Shown here in pieces: positions 51,533-60,212 of a stretch of 64,000 nt of DNA. The DNA is from HK1 sp965202735 (GTDB lineage Bacteria > Pseudomonadota > Gammaproteobacteria > HK1): positions 2,232,001-2,296,000 of the forward strand of contig OZ241844.1 in the NCBI GenBank assembly GCA_965202735.1. Reading direction: 5' to 3'. The notes under the pieces were generated by a model that saw only the letters and a program-made list of their open reading frames with translations, did not search any database and was not told the origin of the DNA. The first letter of the stretch is position 1; each line of letters opens with the position of its first letter. The position numbers and the translations under genes were made by a program.

Positions 51533-54396
51533 GGCTGTCCGCTCTCCTCGGCACTCTGCCGGTGGTCGGCCAGTCGCAGGACGGCTTCAAGCCAGGCCAG
51601 CCCGTGGTATCCGTAACGTTCCACCAGACGCCAGAAGCGGTCGGCCATGTCGAGGGCCAGGGAACCCGCCGCCAGATCGGAGCTCGCGGTCAGCCGGTGC
51701 CCGTTCCATTCATACGCGAGCGCCTGCGGGTCCGGGTCTTCGATGATCGGCGGCAGCGGACGCCCCCAGCCATGGTGCGTCCCAACCAGATGGAGCACCA
51801 GGTCCTGGTCGTGAGCGAGGCCGAGAACATCGGCGTTCGACTCGATCATCGCGACGCTCGCGATCTCGTGCCGCATTCCCGCCGGATATCCCGGAACCCT
51901 GCGAGCGCCCGGCAGTGACTTGGCCAGCGGCTCTCCACGCCGCATGGCCAGCTCGACCGGGTCGCCGCCCGCCAACAAGGACTGGAACCGGCTGTCCACC
52001 TTTCCGAGATCGTGGAGCCGGCCGGCCAACCGGAGGTCCCGCACGATCTCGCGCGGCAGTCCCAGCCTCCCGGCGACATGTCCGGCACGCTCGCCGACGC
52101 CATCCAGGTGCCGACTCAAGCTCACGCCCGTCGCCGTGAAGGAGCCCGCCTCGTCCGAACCGTCCAGCGTCCCCGCATCCACCACCGGCTTCTTCGTCTT
52201 CGGGTCCTGCGCGGTCAGAACGTAGTAGCTCCTGCCGGGGCCGCCGTCGCCGATCCCCACCGCGTGCACATCGAAGCCGTTTTCCAGCTTCCCGATGGCC
52301 TTGCGCATCCAGTGCGGCAGCTCATCCGGGCCGGAAACCCGAGATTCGAGCCACGCGGCGACTCGGCTGACCGGCGGTTCGTCCGCTTCGGCCTCGCCCG
52401 CCGGGGTTGGCGGGGAGTCCACATGAGCAAGATTCGGGTCGAGGCGCAGCGTAGCCCTCCGTCCGGACTCGACCTGTGCCGCGTCGCCGAGGTCCGCCAC
52501 CGGCTCCTCCGAGGAAGGATCCCATGTTCCCGCAGTCAGACCGCCGCGCACAGGGTCGACGACGAGCACGTCCCCGGGGCGGATGTCCCCGACCCGGACG
52601 CCATCCTGCGCACCATCGGCGAATCCGGCCCAGCGTACCCAGTCCCCGGTGTGCGGCTTGTCCGGGGTGCGGGAATCCTCCGGCTCGGACGCCTGGCCGG
52701 CATCGGCGATGCCCGCTTCCGGGTCGCCCGCCGTGCATCGCCGGCGATGCGGGGGTGGGGGTTGCGGCCCGACATCGGCGACGTCGGCCACTTCCGGGCC
52801 ACCTGCCAGCCATGGCCTGACCGCCCCGATGGGTACCTGGATGCATTCCGCTTGCCGGGGAGGAACCAGACGCAGCGCTTCCGACGATCGGTCCGAACGC
52901 CACAGGACCGAGACGTCCGCCGGGCGGTTCCGATCGATGCCGTGAAGAAACCAGTCGACGGAAGGCTGTACCAGGGGCTCGGGTCGGGTCTGGACCCAGG
53001 CATCCAGATGCGTTCCCAGGAGGAGCGGCGCATCGGTTCTCGGCGCCGTTGCGTTGTCCGGGAAGTCCCGCAGCGCCATCGGGCCGATATCCAGCCGCCC
53101 ATCATCCTCGCGACGACGTTCAAGCGCCTCCCATGCCGCTCTGACCGAATCACCATAAATCGGGTCGGGCTTCCTGGAGCCAACGACCGACCTGGGACCG
53201 ATGATCCAGGCCCGGGCCGGGCGTCCGGTACGCTCCGAACGGGTTCCGCGGCGATCAAGGCGTCCGAATCGTTGCCGGAGGCTGTCGACCGGGGCGCACT
53301 CGGTGATGAGTGCGTCGAAGCTGAAGTCCGCCCCGACCTCGATGGCCTGGATTGCAACCACGACGGTGAGCCGATCCTCGCGCCGGTCGCCATCGGGGTC
53401 GACGGCCGGGGCGATCCGGTCCAGAGCATCGGCCCGGTCCAGCGGCCGCATGCGTCCGGTCATCAGGTGCGTCGGCCAGCCGGCGCTCGCGAGCGCGCGG
53501 TACGTATCGCGAGCCGTGCGCACCCGATTCACGACGACACCGACGCTGCGAGCCCGGGATTCGTTCCCGCGGATGGGCTTGTCGATCGACTCGACGATCT
53601 TCCGCACGGCGGCCGGCACCGTCTCCCGATTCCGCACCGGCACGAGCTCCGCCCGCTTGTCGGCCTCCACACGGCGCCGCAACTCCGCGCATCCGTCCAG
53701 GTCCGTCTCGGGGTCCAGGGCGAAAGGCGCCGATCTCCGATCGTTGGGCGTGGCCGACATTTCGACCGTGACGAACCTCCGGGGCAGTGGTCCCGAGCGC
53801 TGTGCGGATATCCGGGCGAGGGTCTGCGCAAACGGCACGCTCAGATGGACTTCGTCCAGGATCACGAGGCAGTCGTTGCCGGCAAGGCCGGCATGAATCG
53901 GCCTCATGCCCGGGCCGACACCGTAGCCACGGAACAGGAGACGGGAGCCGAACTGATCCACCGTGGAGACCACGACCCACGGCTGGTCCGGGCGGTGCGT
54001 CCAGTCGCCGTCAATGGGGATCCCCCCACGCAGCGCGGCGACGCCCAGGGGTTCGCCGTCGCTCAGCACTTGCAGTCGATCCCGAACGCGCTCCAGTACC
54101 GGGGTGTCGGCCGCCTCGATGCGTTCTCGAATTCGCCGCGCCCGTTCGTAAACCTGATCGACGACGATCCGCCGATCGATGACGAACACGACCCGCCGGG
54201 GAGTGGTCTCCGGCTGTACGGCCATGGCGAATACCGCCGTGTCGAGCACCGCGGTCTTGCCGGTACCGGTCGGGAGATCGATGACCTTCGGCCATGCCCG
54301 CCGACCGAGCACCTGCGCCGTCAATCGCCGCTGCCACGGAAACGGCTCGCAGCCATGGACATCCCTGAAGAATGGAGTGAACTCCGCGGCGTTCAA
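51529..54396 (-). CDS. cas3: Type I-G Cas3 helicase-nuclease
   Basis: This 955-residue effector is recruited to unwind and degrade target DNA. Its domain order is helicase then HD, the type I-G order. The SF2 motifs are DLPTGTGKTAVLDTA (Walker A), VILDEVHLSVPF (DEVH box), VEMSATPND and AIQAIEVGADFSFDALITEC ... QRFGRLDRRG (motifs V-VI). A Pro/Asp-rich middle region links to the C-terminal HD nuclease, with GRLHDLGKVDSRFQ, GMRHEIASVAMIE and LVGTHHGWGRPLPP. All catalytic residues look present. The ATG at 54396 begins MNAAEFTPFFRDVHGCEPFP. A degenerate copy of these first codons lies upstream at 54447-54477. Confidence 0.95.
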   Translation of the reverse strand: MNAAEFTPFFRDVHGCEPFPWQRRLTAQVLGRRAWPKVIDLPTGTGKTAVLDTAVFAMAVQPETTPRRVVFVIDRRIVVDQVYERARRIRERIEAADTPVLERVRDRLQVLSDGEPLGVAALRGGIPIDGDWTHRPDQPWVVVSTVDQFGSRLLFRGYGVGPGMRPIHAGLAGNDCLVILDEVHLSVPFAQTLARISAQRSGPLPRRFVTVEMSATPNDRRSAPFALDPETDLDGCAELRRRVEADKRAELVPVRNRETVPAAVRKIVESIDKPIRGNESRARSVGVVVNRVRTARDTYRALASAGWPTHLMTGRMRPLDRADALDRIAPAVDPDGDRREDRLTVVVAIQAIEVGADFSFDALITECAPVDSLRQRFGRLDRRGTRSERTGRPARAWIIGPRSVVGSRKPDPIYGDSVRAAWEALERRREDDGRLDIGPMALRDFPDNATAPRTDAPLLLGTHLDAWVQTRPEPLVQPSVDWFLHGIDRNRPADVSVLWRSDRSSEALRLVPPRQAECIQVPIGAVRPWLAGGPEVADVADVGPQPPPPHRRRCTAGDPEAGIADAGQASEPEDSRTPDKPHTGDWVRWAGFADGAQDGVRVGDIRPGDVLVVDPVRGGLTAGTWDPSSEEPVADLGDAAQVESGRRATLRLDPNLAHVDSPPTPAGEAEADEPPVSRVAAWLESRVSGPDELPHWMRKAIGKLENGFDVHAVGIGDGGPGRSYYVLTAQDPKTKKPVVDAGTLDGSDEAGSFTATGVSLSRHLDGVGERAGHVAGRLGLPREIVRDLRLAGRLHDLGKVDSRFQSLLAGGDPVELAMRRGEPLAKSLPGARRVPGYPAGMRHEIASVAMIESNADVLGLAHDQDLVLHLVGTHHGWGRPLPPIIEDPDPQALAYEWNGHRLTASSDLAAGSLALDMADRFWRLVERYGYHGLAWLEAVLRLADHRQSAEESGQP

Positions 54397-54477
54397 GACA
54401 TCACCAAAATCGCGCGTGGTTTTTACTATGGATATCCCTGAAGGATATCCCTGAAGAATGGGGTGAACTCCGCGGCG
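54361..54477 (-). repeat. Duplicated cas3 5' end in the csb2-cas3 gap
   Basis: The 31 bp at 54361-54391 (ATCCCTGAAGAATGGAGTGA...), which encode the Cas3 start AAEFTPFFRD on the minus strand, recur with one mismatch at 54447-54477. An additional ATATCCCTGAAGG tandem lies between. The gap 54397-54517 has no other content. Confidence 0.85.
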
Positions 54478-54508
54478 AGCGGCTCGATATCTTCGTGCAG
54501 GCTGGAGC

Positions 54509-54620
54509 CGGAGCTGCTCATCCGGGCTCTATCCGCCGGCTTTCGCGCATGCCGGAGACATCGCCCGGCGCCGTATTCTCGCGGAGCTGCTCATCCGGGC
54601 CGTATCCGCCGGCTTTCGCG
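54509..54620 (-). repeat. Duplication of the csb2 3' end
   Basis: A 39-bp sequence (CGGAGCTGCTCATCCGGGC...CCGGCTTTCGCG) at 54509-54547, spanning the csb2 stop codon, recurs with two mismatches at 54582-54620 inside the gene, period 73 bp. Confidence 0.85.
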
Positions 54621-56344
54621 GGTTCGTGCATGGGCGCCGGCCGCATCAGGCCCAGACCCAGGAATCGTCCCGCGCCGAGCATCAACGGACCCGTTACGGG
54701 ATGCTCGAAGGTCACCGAGGCGTGAATCAACTGGCGGCGCACGGGCCGGCCATCCCGGCCATTCCGACTGAACGCCGGAAAGCGATTCGCCGGGCGGGCG
54801 CCTTTGATGAAGGAGCTGTGGGAAACCTCCACGGCCACCGGTTCGGGCAGCCCGACGTGGCCACATGCCAGCGTCACGGCCGACTCGGCTGAAGCCCACG
54901 CCCTGGCCCGCGCCGCCGCAGTGCCTCCGCCGAGCCGGCCAGGGTGTCTCGGCAGCGCGATGGGGGTGGCGGAAACCCATCGGCGGGAAGCTCGACTCCA
55001 GGCGCCCGGACGAAGGGATATCAGTGTGGCAGGTCCACGCTGCCGGCAAAGGTGGACCACCCCTCGTGCGCCCAGGGCGAGCTTCAGGGCATCGTGTCCG
55101 GCCGCCCTCTCCCAGTTGCCGATTGCCCGATAAACCGCTTGCCGCGCGCCGGCACCGACGGCATCCGGCACTGACACCGCCAGTCCCGGCAGCCGTCCAT
55201 CGGCATGCTCGAACCCCACGTATGGAAGGGGGAGAAAGGCCACATGCGGCACGGCGGTCGGTCTGCCGTCCGGCAAATGGCCGCTGATCTCTTCAGGGAT
55301 CGGATCTTCGACGTAATGGAACAAGGCCCCGCGCATCGCCGTCGCCAGCTCCACCGCCCTCGTGGCAGGGATGAATCGGTAGCCGGGCATGAGCTCGAAC
55401 ACGATCCATTGACCGGCGGTATTCGGCCTGAGCGTTCCTTCCGGTTGCTGCGCCGGCCCCGGGACGGCTCGGTACCGAGCGTTCACATGGGGCAATGAAC
55501 GGGGTTCGAGTCCTTCGTGGCGCGAAAACCGCCGCTCCAGCTCGGCGAGCTGGCCGCGCCGAACGGCCCGCATGTCGTGACCGCCCTCGCCACTGCCGTC
55601 CGCGCTGAGCAGCCGCAACCGGTGCCGAACGGCCCGCACGTCGTGACCGCCCTCGCCGGTCTCGAACGCGGCGTGGGAAGCGTTCTCGACCAGCCGGCAC
55701 GAGACCAGCGAGGAGGAATGCCCCAGACGGGCCACCCGCCGGAGCAGACGATCGAGAGCTTCGGCGACTTCATCGGGCGCCGGCGCGTCCCACAGAAAGC
55801 TCACCCGAGGCTCGTCGGGGGTGATGGAAGGAAAGAACCTTCCCTGCTTCCCGCGTTGCTCCGGCAGCATCGCCACCGCGGATGACGGGGGCGTTTTGCC
55901 GGCGCGTCCGACCTGATCCTCGACATCCCGCTCCTTGCGCAGCTTGCGTTCGACCTGCGCCGCCTTCTTCGTCAGCTCTCCCCCGGAAGCTGCGAGCTCG
56001 GCATGAAGTCGGGCGGTCAAATCGGAGACGCCCTCGGCTCTCCGTTCGTACCAGCTCCTGGGAACAACGGAAATGTCGTTGACCGGTACGAAGTGCGTAA
56101 CGATCTTGCGCGGCACGGCCTCGGACGCTGCGATTTCCGGCGGCGCCTGCGATTCGATCCATTCCAGAGCGGCGCGCTCTGCCACATCCGGTTCGTCCGC
56201 GTCCGCCCATGTGGCGACGAGCGCCGAGAACAGGCGTGCCGGGTGCGGTGGCCACTCGGGCTGCCGGCGGTCGTTGTGGCACGTCGCGACGAACCGGCCG
56301 GTCAGGAAGTTCACCTCGATTCCGACACGCTTGCCGGAAGACAT
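54518..56344 (-). CDS. csb2: Type I-G Cas5-Cas6 fusion protein Csb2
   Basis: This 608-residue protein matches the GSU0054/Csb2 family, which combines a Cas5-like backbone subunit with Cas6-like crRNA processing. Diagnostic parts are VNFLTGRFVATCHNDRRQPE and WPPHPARLFSALVATWADAD at the N terminus, then SFLWDAPAPDEVAEALDRLL. A C-terminal RAMP-like Gly-rich stretch ends GPLMLGAGRFLGLGLMRPAP. A Lys/Glu-rich helical insert sits near residues 105-130. Residues near 235-275 contain an in-frame 22-codon duplication (GEGGHDVRAVR / GEGGHDMRAVR). The gene begins three bases after csb1 ends, so they are co-translated. Confidence 0.93.
   Translation of the reverse strand: MSSGKRVGIEVNFLTGRFVATCHNDRRQPEWPPHPARLFSALVATWADADEPDVAERAALEWIESQAPPEIAASEAVPRKIVTHFVPVNDISVVPRSWYERRAEGVSDLTARLHAELAASGGELTKKAAQVERKLRKERDVEDQVGRAGKTPPSSAVAMLPEQRGKQGRFFPSITPDEPRVSFLWDAPAPDEVAEALDRLLRRVARLGHSSSLVSCRLVENASHAAFETGEGGHDVRAVRHRLRLLSADGSGEGGHDMRAVRRGQLAELERRFSRHEGLEPRSLPHVNARYRAVPGPAQQPEGTLRPNTAGQWIVFELMPGYRFIPATRAVELATAMRGALFHYVEDPIPEEISGHLPDGRPTAVPHVAFLPLPYVGFEHADGRLPGLAVSVPDAVGAGARQAVYRAIGNWERAAGHDALKLALGARGVVHLCRQRGPATLISLRPGAWSRASRRWVSATPIALPRHPGRLGGGTAAARARAWASAESAVTLACGHVGLPEPVAVEVSHSSFIKGARPANRFPAFSRNGRDGRPVRRQLIHASVTFEHPVTGPLMLGAGRFLGLGLMRPAPMHEPAKAGGYGPDEQLRENTAPGDVSGMRESRRIEPG
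55558..55657 (-). repeat. In-frame 66-bp-period duplication within csb2
   Basis: GCCGAACGGCCCGCATGTCG plus 14 further bases at 55558-55591 recurs with one mismatch at 55624-55657. The period of 66 bp keeps the frame and gives EGGHDVRAVR twice in the protein. Confidence 0.85.
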
Positions 56345-56347
56345 CGG

Positions 56348-57598
56348 TCACTCCGCCGCGGGCTCGGTGGCGGATACCTTGCGGCTGCGTCGAATCAGCT
56401 CCAGCAGCTTGGGTGCGGGCACGAGCCGGATCTCATTGGCCTCCCAGCCGATCCCGGCCGCTCTCGCCTGCGCGGCCGCACCCTCGAGAATTCGCGCGGA
56501 AGTGGCTCGATCCACTTCCACCACCTCTCCGGGGGAGCCATCGCGGCGCAGCAGCTCGAGCCTGGGAGGATGCGCCGGAAGCAGCAGGCAGCGCGACCGA
56601 AGGTCGTAGTCCATTGCATACTGGTAGGCGATGGCCGCGACCCCAAGCGCCGCGACCGCCACGTGCATCGCGGTCTCCGCCTCTCGGGGATGGCCCTTGC
56701 ACCGCAGCCGGCGAAGGGCGGCAAAGGAGATCACCGTAGTCTGCAAGGCGCTCGAAATGGTGACACCGCCGGCCTGAGCGTCGATCGAAGGAACGATGTT
56801 GCCGTGGTTGATCTTCGAGGGCTGTCCGGCCTCGCCGCTCGCGCTGCCACGCGAGGCATGGACGGGCTTCCCCTTGTCCCTCTCCGACCGCTCCGGATCA
56901 TCGGTCCACACCTCGCTCCGGTCCGCGCTGTTGTAGACGCGATCTTCGGGGGCGACTCTCTCTATCTGCAATGGGTCGATTCGGCTGCCGACCTTCTTGC
57001 CCACCCTGGCGTCAAAGCCCACGATCTCCGACACGTAGGCGCGCTGGAACTTCGACCCCAGTCCACCTTTCGGGCCGGTCGAGTCCCACATGCCGAACAG
57101 CAGGGAAGTCGGGGCGTAGCGAAACAGGTCCGTAGCGTCGCGCGGCGTGGCGTCGGTAATCGCCCGGCCGATGTCGGACAGGCGAAACAGCGTGCCGTCG
57201 AGCAGGCTGTCGCGGAAGATCGCATCCGCCAGCCGATGGGGCGCTTCCAGCACCGTCAGCTTCTCGTAGTCCGTCGCGCCCCCGTCGTCGGAGAAGTCGA
57301 CCCAGGGCACGGGAAAGACCAGCTCGCCTCGCTCCCATCCGTCGAGCAGTGCGAGCTCCGCGCGGTTTGCCTGCGACGCGACCGAATCGAGCAGCACCGT
57401 GGTGGACACTTTGTCGCCGTCCCCGACCTGCCGCTCCTCGACGGCGTACTTGTGATCGGCGCGGCCATCAACGGCGTAGGACGGCGGGAAGACCTTGTCC
57501 CCCTCGCCACCCGCGGGCTGCAAGGCCATGCGGGAGCGCAACGCAACCGCTTCACCGGCAACGGCATCGCGGAGCCGTTCGAACGCAAGCCGAGCCAT
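56348..57598 (-). CDS. csb1: Type I-G Cas7-like backbone protein Csb1
   Basis: This 416-residue protein is of the GSU0053/Csb1 family, the Cas7 subunit that coats the crRNA spacer. It starts at ATG 57598 (MARLAFERLRDAVAGEAVAL) behind AGGAAG. Typical blocks are KVSTTVLLDSVASQANRAEL near residue 50, LEAPHRLADAIFRDS near 95, SLLFGMWDSTGPKGGLGSKF near 145 and a Ser/Gly-rich segment with INHGNIVPSI near 255. A family-2 repeat starts about 67 bp upstream of the gene, so the promoter of the whole cas operon must lie in 57599-57660 or read through the repeat. A longer frame from 57760 is not used. Confidence 0.94.
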   Translation of the reverse strand: MARLAFERLRDAVAGEAVALRSRMALQPAGGEGDKVFPPSYAVDGRADHKYAVEERQVGDGDKVSTTVLLDSVASQANRAELALLDGWERGELVFPVPWVDFSDDGGATDYEKLTVLEAPHRLADAIFRDSLLDGTLFRLSDIGRAITDATPRDATDLFRYAPTSLLFGMWDSTGPKGGLGSKFQRAYVSEIVGFDARVGKKVGSRIDPLQIERVAPEDRVYNSADRSEVWTDDPERSERDKGKPVHASRGSASGEAGQPSKINHGNIVPSIDAQAGGVTISSALQTTVISFAALRRLRCKGHPREAETAMHVAVAALGVAAIAYQYAMDYDLRSRCLLLPAHPPRLELLRRDGSPGEVVEVDRATSARILEGAAAQARAAGIGWEANEIRLVPAPKLLELIRRSRKVSATEPAAE

Positions 57599-57654
57599 CT
57601 TCTCTTCCTGTCGGGAAATTTGCGGAATGATATCTTCATTTCGAGATCGGCCGA

Positions 57655-57793
57655 GCGATATCCCAGCCATTCCCGCCAAGCCCGGAGAGGCCGTGCCGCA
57701 AGGGGATTCCGGCGCGATTTCGACCGCCAGAGAGCCCGGGCGAAGGGATTTCGAGGACATGTTCCCGCGCCAGCGGGAATCGCTGGCGATATC
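57655..57793 (+). repeat. Family-2 mobile repeat, copy d, with target duplication
   Basis: The element 57665-57785 runs from AGCCATTCCCGCC to GCGGGAATCGCTG. It is flanked by GCGATATCCC on the left (57655-57664) and by the same bases on the right. The right copy is itself split by the ISAs1-type element (57786-57793, resuming after 59827). This dates the family-2 insertion before the ISAs1 insertion. Confidence 0.82.
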
Positions 57794-59827
57794 CAGGGCT
57801 ATTTCACGCTAGCAGTAGCTGATTGACTGGGCAGTTGGTGTGCCAGGGTCTGGCTTTTCGTGTCGGCTTGGTGCATGCTGGCGGGATGCGAGATGGGTTT
57901 GACCCGGCCGAGGTAGTCGTTGGCGAAGTCGAGGTGCGTGCGGTGCGCGGCGACGAGCGTCGGCGCTGGGACGCGCTGATGGCGGCGCACCACTACCTTG
58001 GGTTCCGGCAGTTTGCGGGCCGGGGGTTGCGCCACGTCGCGACGTGGCGCGGTCACTGGCTGGCGCTGGTGGGCTGGCAGTCGGGGGCGTTCAAGTGTGG
58101 TCCGCGCGACCGCTGGCTGGGCTGGCACCGTTCGGTGCAGTTCCGGCGGCTGCACCTGATCGCGAACAACACGCGGTTCCTGGTGCTGCCGGAGGGGTCG
58201 GGGGTCGCGCACTTGGCGTCGCGGGTGCTGGGCCGGAGCCTGCGCCGGCTGAGCGCGGACTGGGCGGCGCGGTATGGCCATCCGCTGGAGCTGGCGGAGA
58301 CGTTCGTCGACCCGGCGCGGTTCCGGGGCACATGCTACGCGGCGTCGAACTGGGTGCGGGTGGGGCGTACGAAGGGCTTCGCGCGCCACAACGGGGCGTA
58401 CACCGACCCGCACGAGCAGCCGAAGGAGATGTATGTGCGGGCGCTGCGGCGCGACGCGCGCCGCAGGCTGGTGGCCCCCTTGGACCGTGCCGAGTGGCAG
58501 TGCCGGGCGACCCCGGTGCGCTACACGCGCGCCGAGCTGCGGTCGCTGCGCGACCTGTTCGCGCAGGTGCCGGATGCACGGCGCGGACAGGGCCGCAAGC
58601 ACTCGCTGCCGACCGTGCTGTCGGTCTGCGCGTTGGCACGGCTCGCCGGCCAGCACGGGCCGGCGGCGACGGAGCGATTCGCACGCCACCTCAGCGAGGC
58701 GGAGCTGCGGGCGCTCGGCGCGTGGACCGACCCGGCGACCGGGCGCCGGGTCGCACCGTCGGACTCGACCCTGTGCCGGGTGCTGATGGACACTGACCCG
58801 GACGACCTGCAGGCGGTGCTGGTGCAGTGGGCCGCGCCGCGCCTCGCCGAGGGCGGCGCGACGCCGGCGCTGGCCGCCGACGGCAAGCGCATCCGGGGCG
58901 CCAACCGGCACGCGGGCCCCGACGCCCACTTCGAGATCGTGACGCTGGTCACCCACGCCGGACGGCCGCTCGCGAGCCGCTGCTGCCGCGACGAGGGCGG
59001 CGAGACCGCCGCGCTGCGGGCCCTGCTCGAAGACGTCGACCTCACCGGCTGCGTGCTCACCCTGGACGCGCTGCACGCGACCCGCGACACCGCGCGCGCG
59101 ATCGTCGAGGCGCACGGCGCCGACTACGTGTTGGCAATCAAGGCGAACTGCCCCGACAGCTTCGCGCAGCTCGCCGCGATCGACTGGGACACCGCCGCCG
59201 TGCGCCGCCACGCCGATGACCCGGTGAAGGCGCACGGACGCATCGAGACGCGCCGCATCGCCGCGTGTGAGCTGCTCGCCGGCACCCTCGCGCCCTTCCC
59301 CGGCGCCCGCCAAGCGTTCCGCGTCGTGCGCACACGCACCAACGCGAAGACCGGCACCACCTCGACCGAGACCGCCTACGGCATCACCTCGGCCCCCGCC
59401 CGGCGCGCCGGACCGGCCCAACTGCTCGCCTGGAACCGCGGCCACTGGCAGGTCGAGAACGCCAACCACTACCGCCGCGACGCCACCATGGGCGAAGACG
59501 CGAGCCGCGTGCGTGCGCGCCACGCGCCCGCCAACCATGCCACCCTCAACAACATCGCGCTCGCCGTCGTGTTCCATCGCGGCTTCCGCTACCTGCCCGA
59601 CGCCCATCTCCACTTCATGATGCACCGCGACGACGCGCTCGACGCCGTCCTGTCCTCCGACTGAGCCGGCTTCCGGCCACCCCCTCTCGCAGCAAGCCTC
59701 CGCGTCCGAGGGCCGGCCGACCGACCCCGACCGCTGCGAAACCGCGCCCGGAGGACCCCGCCGCACCCTGCCGCGCAGGTCACCCCTTTCGTGTCATCGC
59801 GAGGATCGGTAGCGTGAAATGACCCTG
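57794..59827 (+). mobile_element. ISAs1-family element with DruA-like domain, 9-bp target duplication
   Basis: The terminal inverted repeats are CAGGGCTATTTCACGCTA at 57794 and the complement CAGGGTCATTTCACGCTA at the right end (16 of 18 match). The flanking 9-mer GGCGATATC is duplicated at 57785-57793 and 59828-59836. The element is 2,034 bp, longer than usual ISAs1 elements because of the extra N-terminal domain in its single gene. Confidence 0.92.
57886..59664 (+). CDS. ISAs1-family transposase fused to an N-terminal DUF4338/DruA-like domain
   Basis: This 592-residue protein has two parts. Residues 1-185 resemble DUF4338, the domain of Druantia protein DruA: MAAHHYLGFRQFAGRGLRHV, GWQSGAFKCGPRDRWLGW, IANNTRFLVLPEG and NWVRVGRTKGFARH. 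The rest is an ISAs1-type DDE transposase: LFAQVPDARRGQGRKHSLP, ALAADGKRIRGANRHAG (first Asp), GCVLTLDALHATRDTARAI, DYVLAIKANCPD and a C-terminal RGHWQVENANHYRRD with the catalytic Glu. The ATG at 57886 (MRDGFDPAEVVVGEV) is chosen; a TTG at 57823 is possible. The gene appears intact. The DruA-like part may bind DNA. Confidence 0.88.
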   Translation: MRDGFDPAEVVVGEVEVRAVRGDERRRWDALMAAHHYLGFRQFAGRGLRHVATWRGHWLALVGWQSGAFKCGPRDRWLGWHRSVQFRRLHLIANNTRFLVLPEGSGVAHLASRVLGRSLRRLSADWAARYGHPLELAETFVDPARFRGTCYAASNWVRVGRTKGFARHNGAYTDPHEQPKEMYVRALRRDARRRLVAPLDRAEWQCRATPVRYTRAELRSLRDLFAQVPDARRGQGRKHSLPTVLSVCALARLAGQHGPAATERFARHLSEAELRALGAWTDPATGRRVAPSDSTLCRVLMDTDPDDLQAVLVQWAAPRLAEGGATPALAADGKRIRGANRHAGPDAHFEIVTLVTHAGRPLASRCCRDEGGETAALRALLEDVDLTGCVLTLDALHATRDTARAIVEAHGADYVLAIKANCPDSFAQLAAIDWDTAAVRRHADDPVKAHGRIETRRIAACELLAGTLAPFPGARQAFRVVRTRTNAKTGTTSTETAYGITSAPARRAGPAQLLAWNRGHWQVENANHYRRDATMGEDASRVRARHAPANHATLNNIALAVVFHRGFRYLPDAHLHFMMHRDDALDAVLSSD

Positions 59828-59836
59828 GGCGATATC

Positions 59837-60009
59837 CCGCGAGACTGTACGGGACACTTCGGCGGGCGGTACACTCATCTTCGAGGGTACCGGCGGACCA
59901 GCAGCACGGGCGGACTGCGTGCATTGCAGTGAAGTCGAAGAGCCGGGCAGGTGCCGTTGAAGTCCGCCGTTTCCCGCACCCGGGGCCGGTCACTGCAGAA
60001 GGTCGCGTC
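59837..60009 (+). other. Gap after the ISAs1-type element
   Basis: No gene was recognised. The right half of the family-2 target duplication (GCGATATCCC) opens the stretch. Confidence 0.4.
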
Positions 60010-60212
60010 ATGTCGCCGGACACCGTCGCCATCACGGTACCCGCCATCGGGCCGGGGGCCGCTGTCGCCGCACTCATCCGTGCCGGCGTGCCGGCCTGAC
60101 CGAGGTCCACCGCGACGTGGCCGACCTTCGCGAACGGATGGTGCGGCTGGAGGGGTTGTTCGAGGGATCTGCCCGCCGCGAACCCGCCGCGCCGGGAACG
60201 GGTACGACATGA
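60010..60212 (+). pseudogene. Small coiled-coil membrane protein gene with a frameshift
   Basis: ATG 60010 opens MSPDTVAITVPAIGPGAAVA, a short hydrophobic segment, and stops at GTGCCGGCC TGA. In the next frame the DNA continues LTEVHRDVADLRERMVRLEG and LFEGSARREP to a TGA at 60210-60212. The two pieces together make the usual plan of a small bacterial protein, an N-terminal membrane helix plus a heptad coiled coil ending in RMxRLEGLxEG. A +1 or -1 shift near 60095-60100 separates them. The second stop overlaps the next gene's ATG (ATGA). It may be an inactivated gene or, less likely, a programmed shift. Confidence 0.6.
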
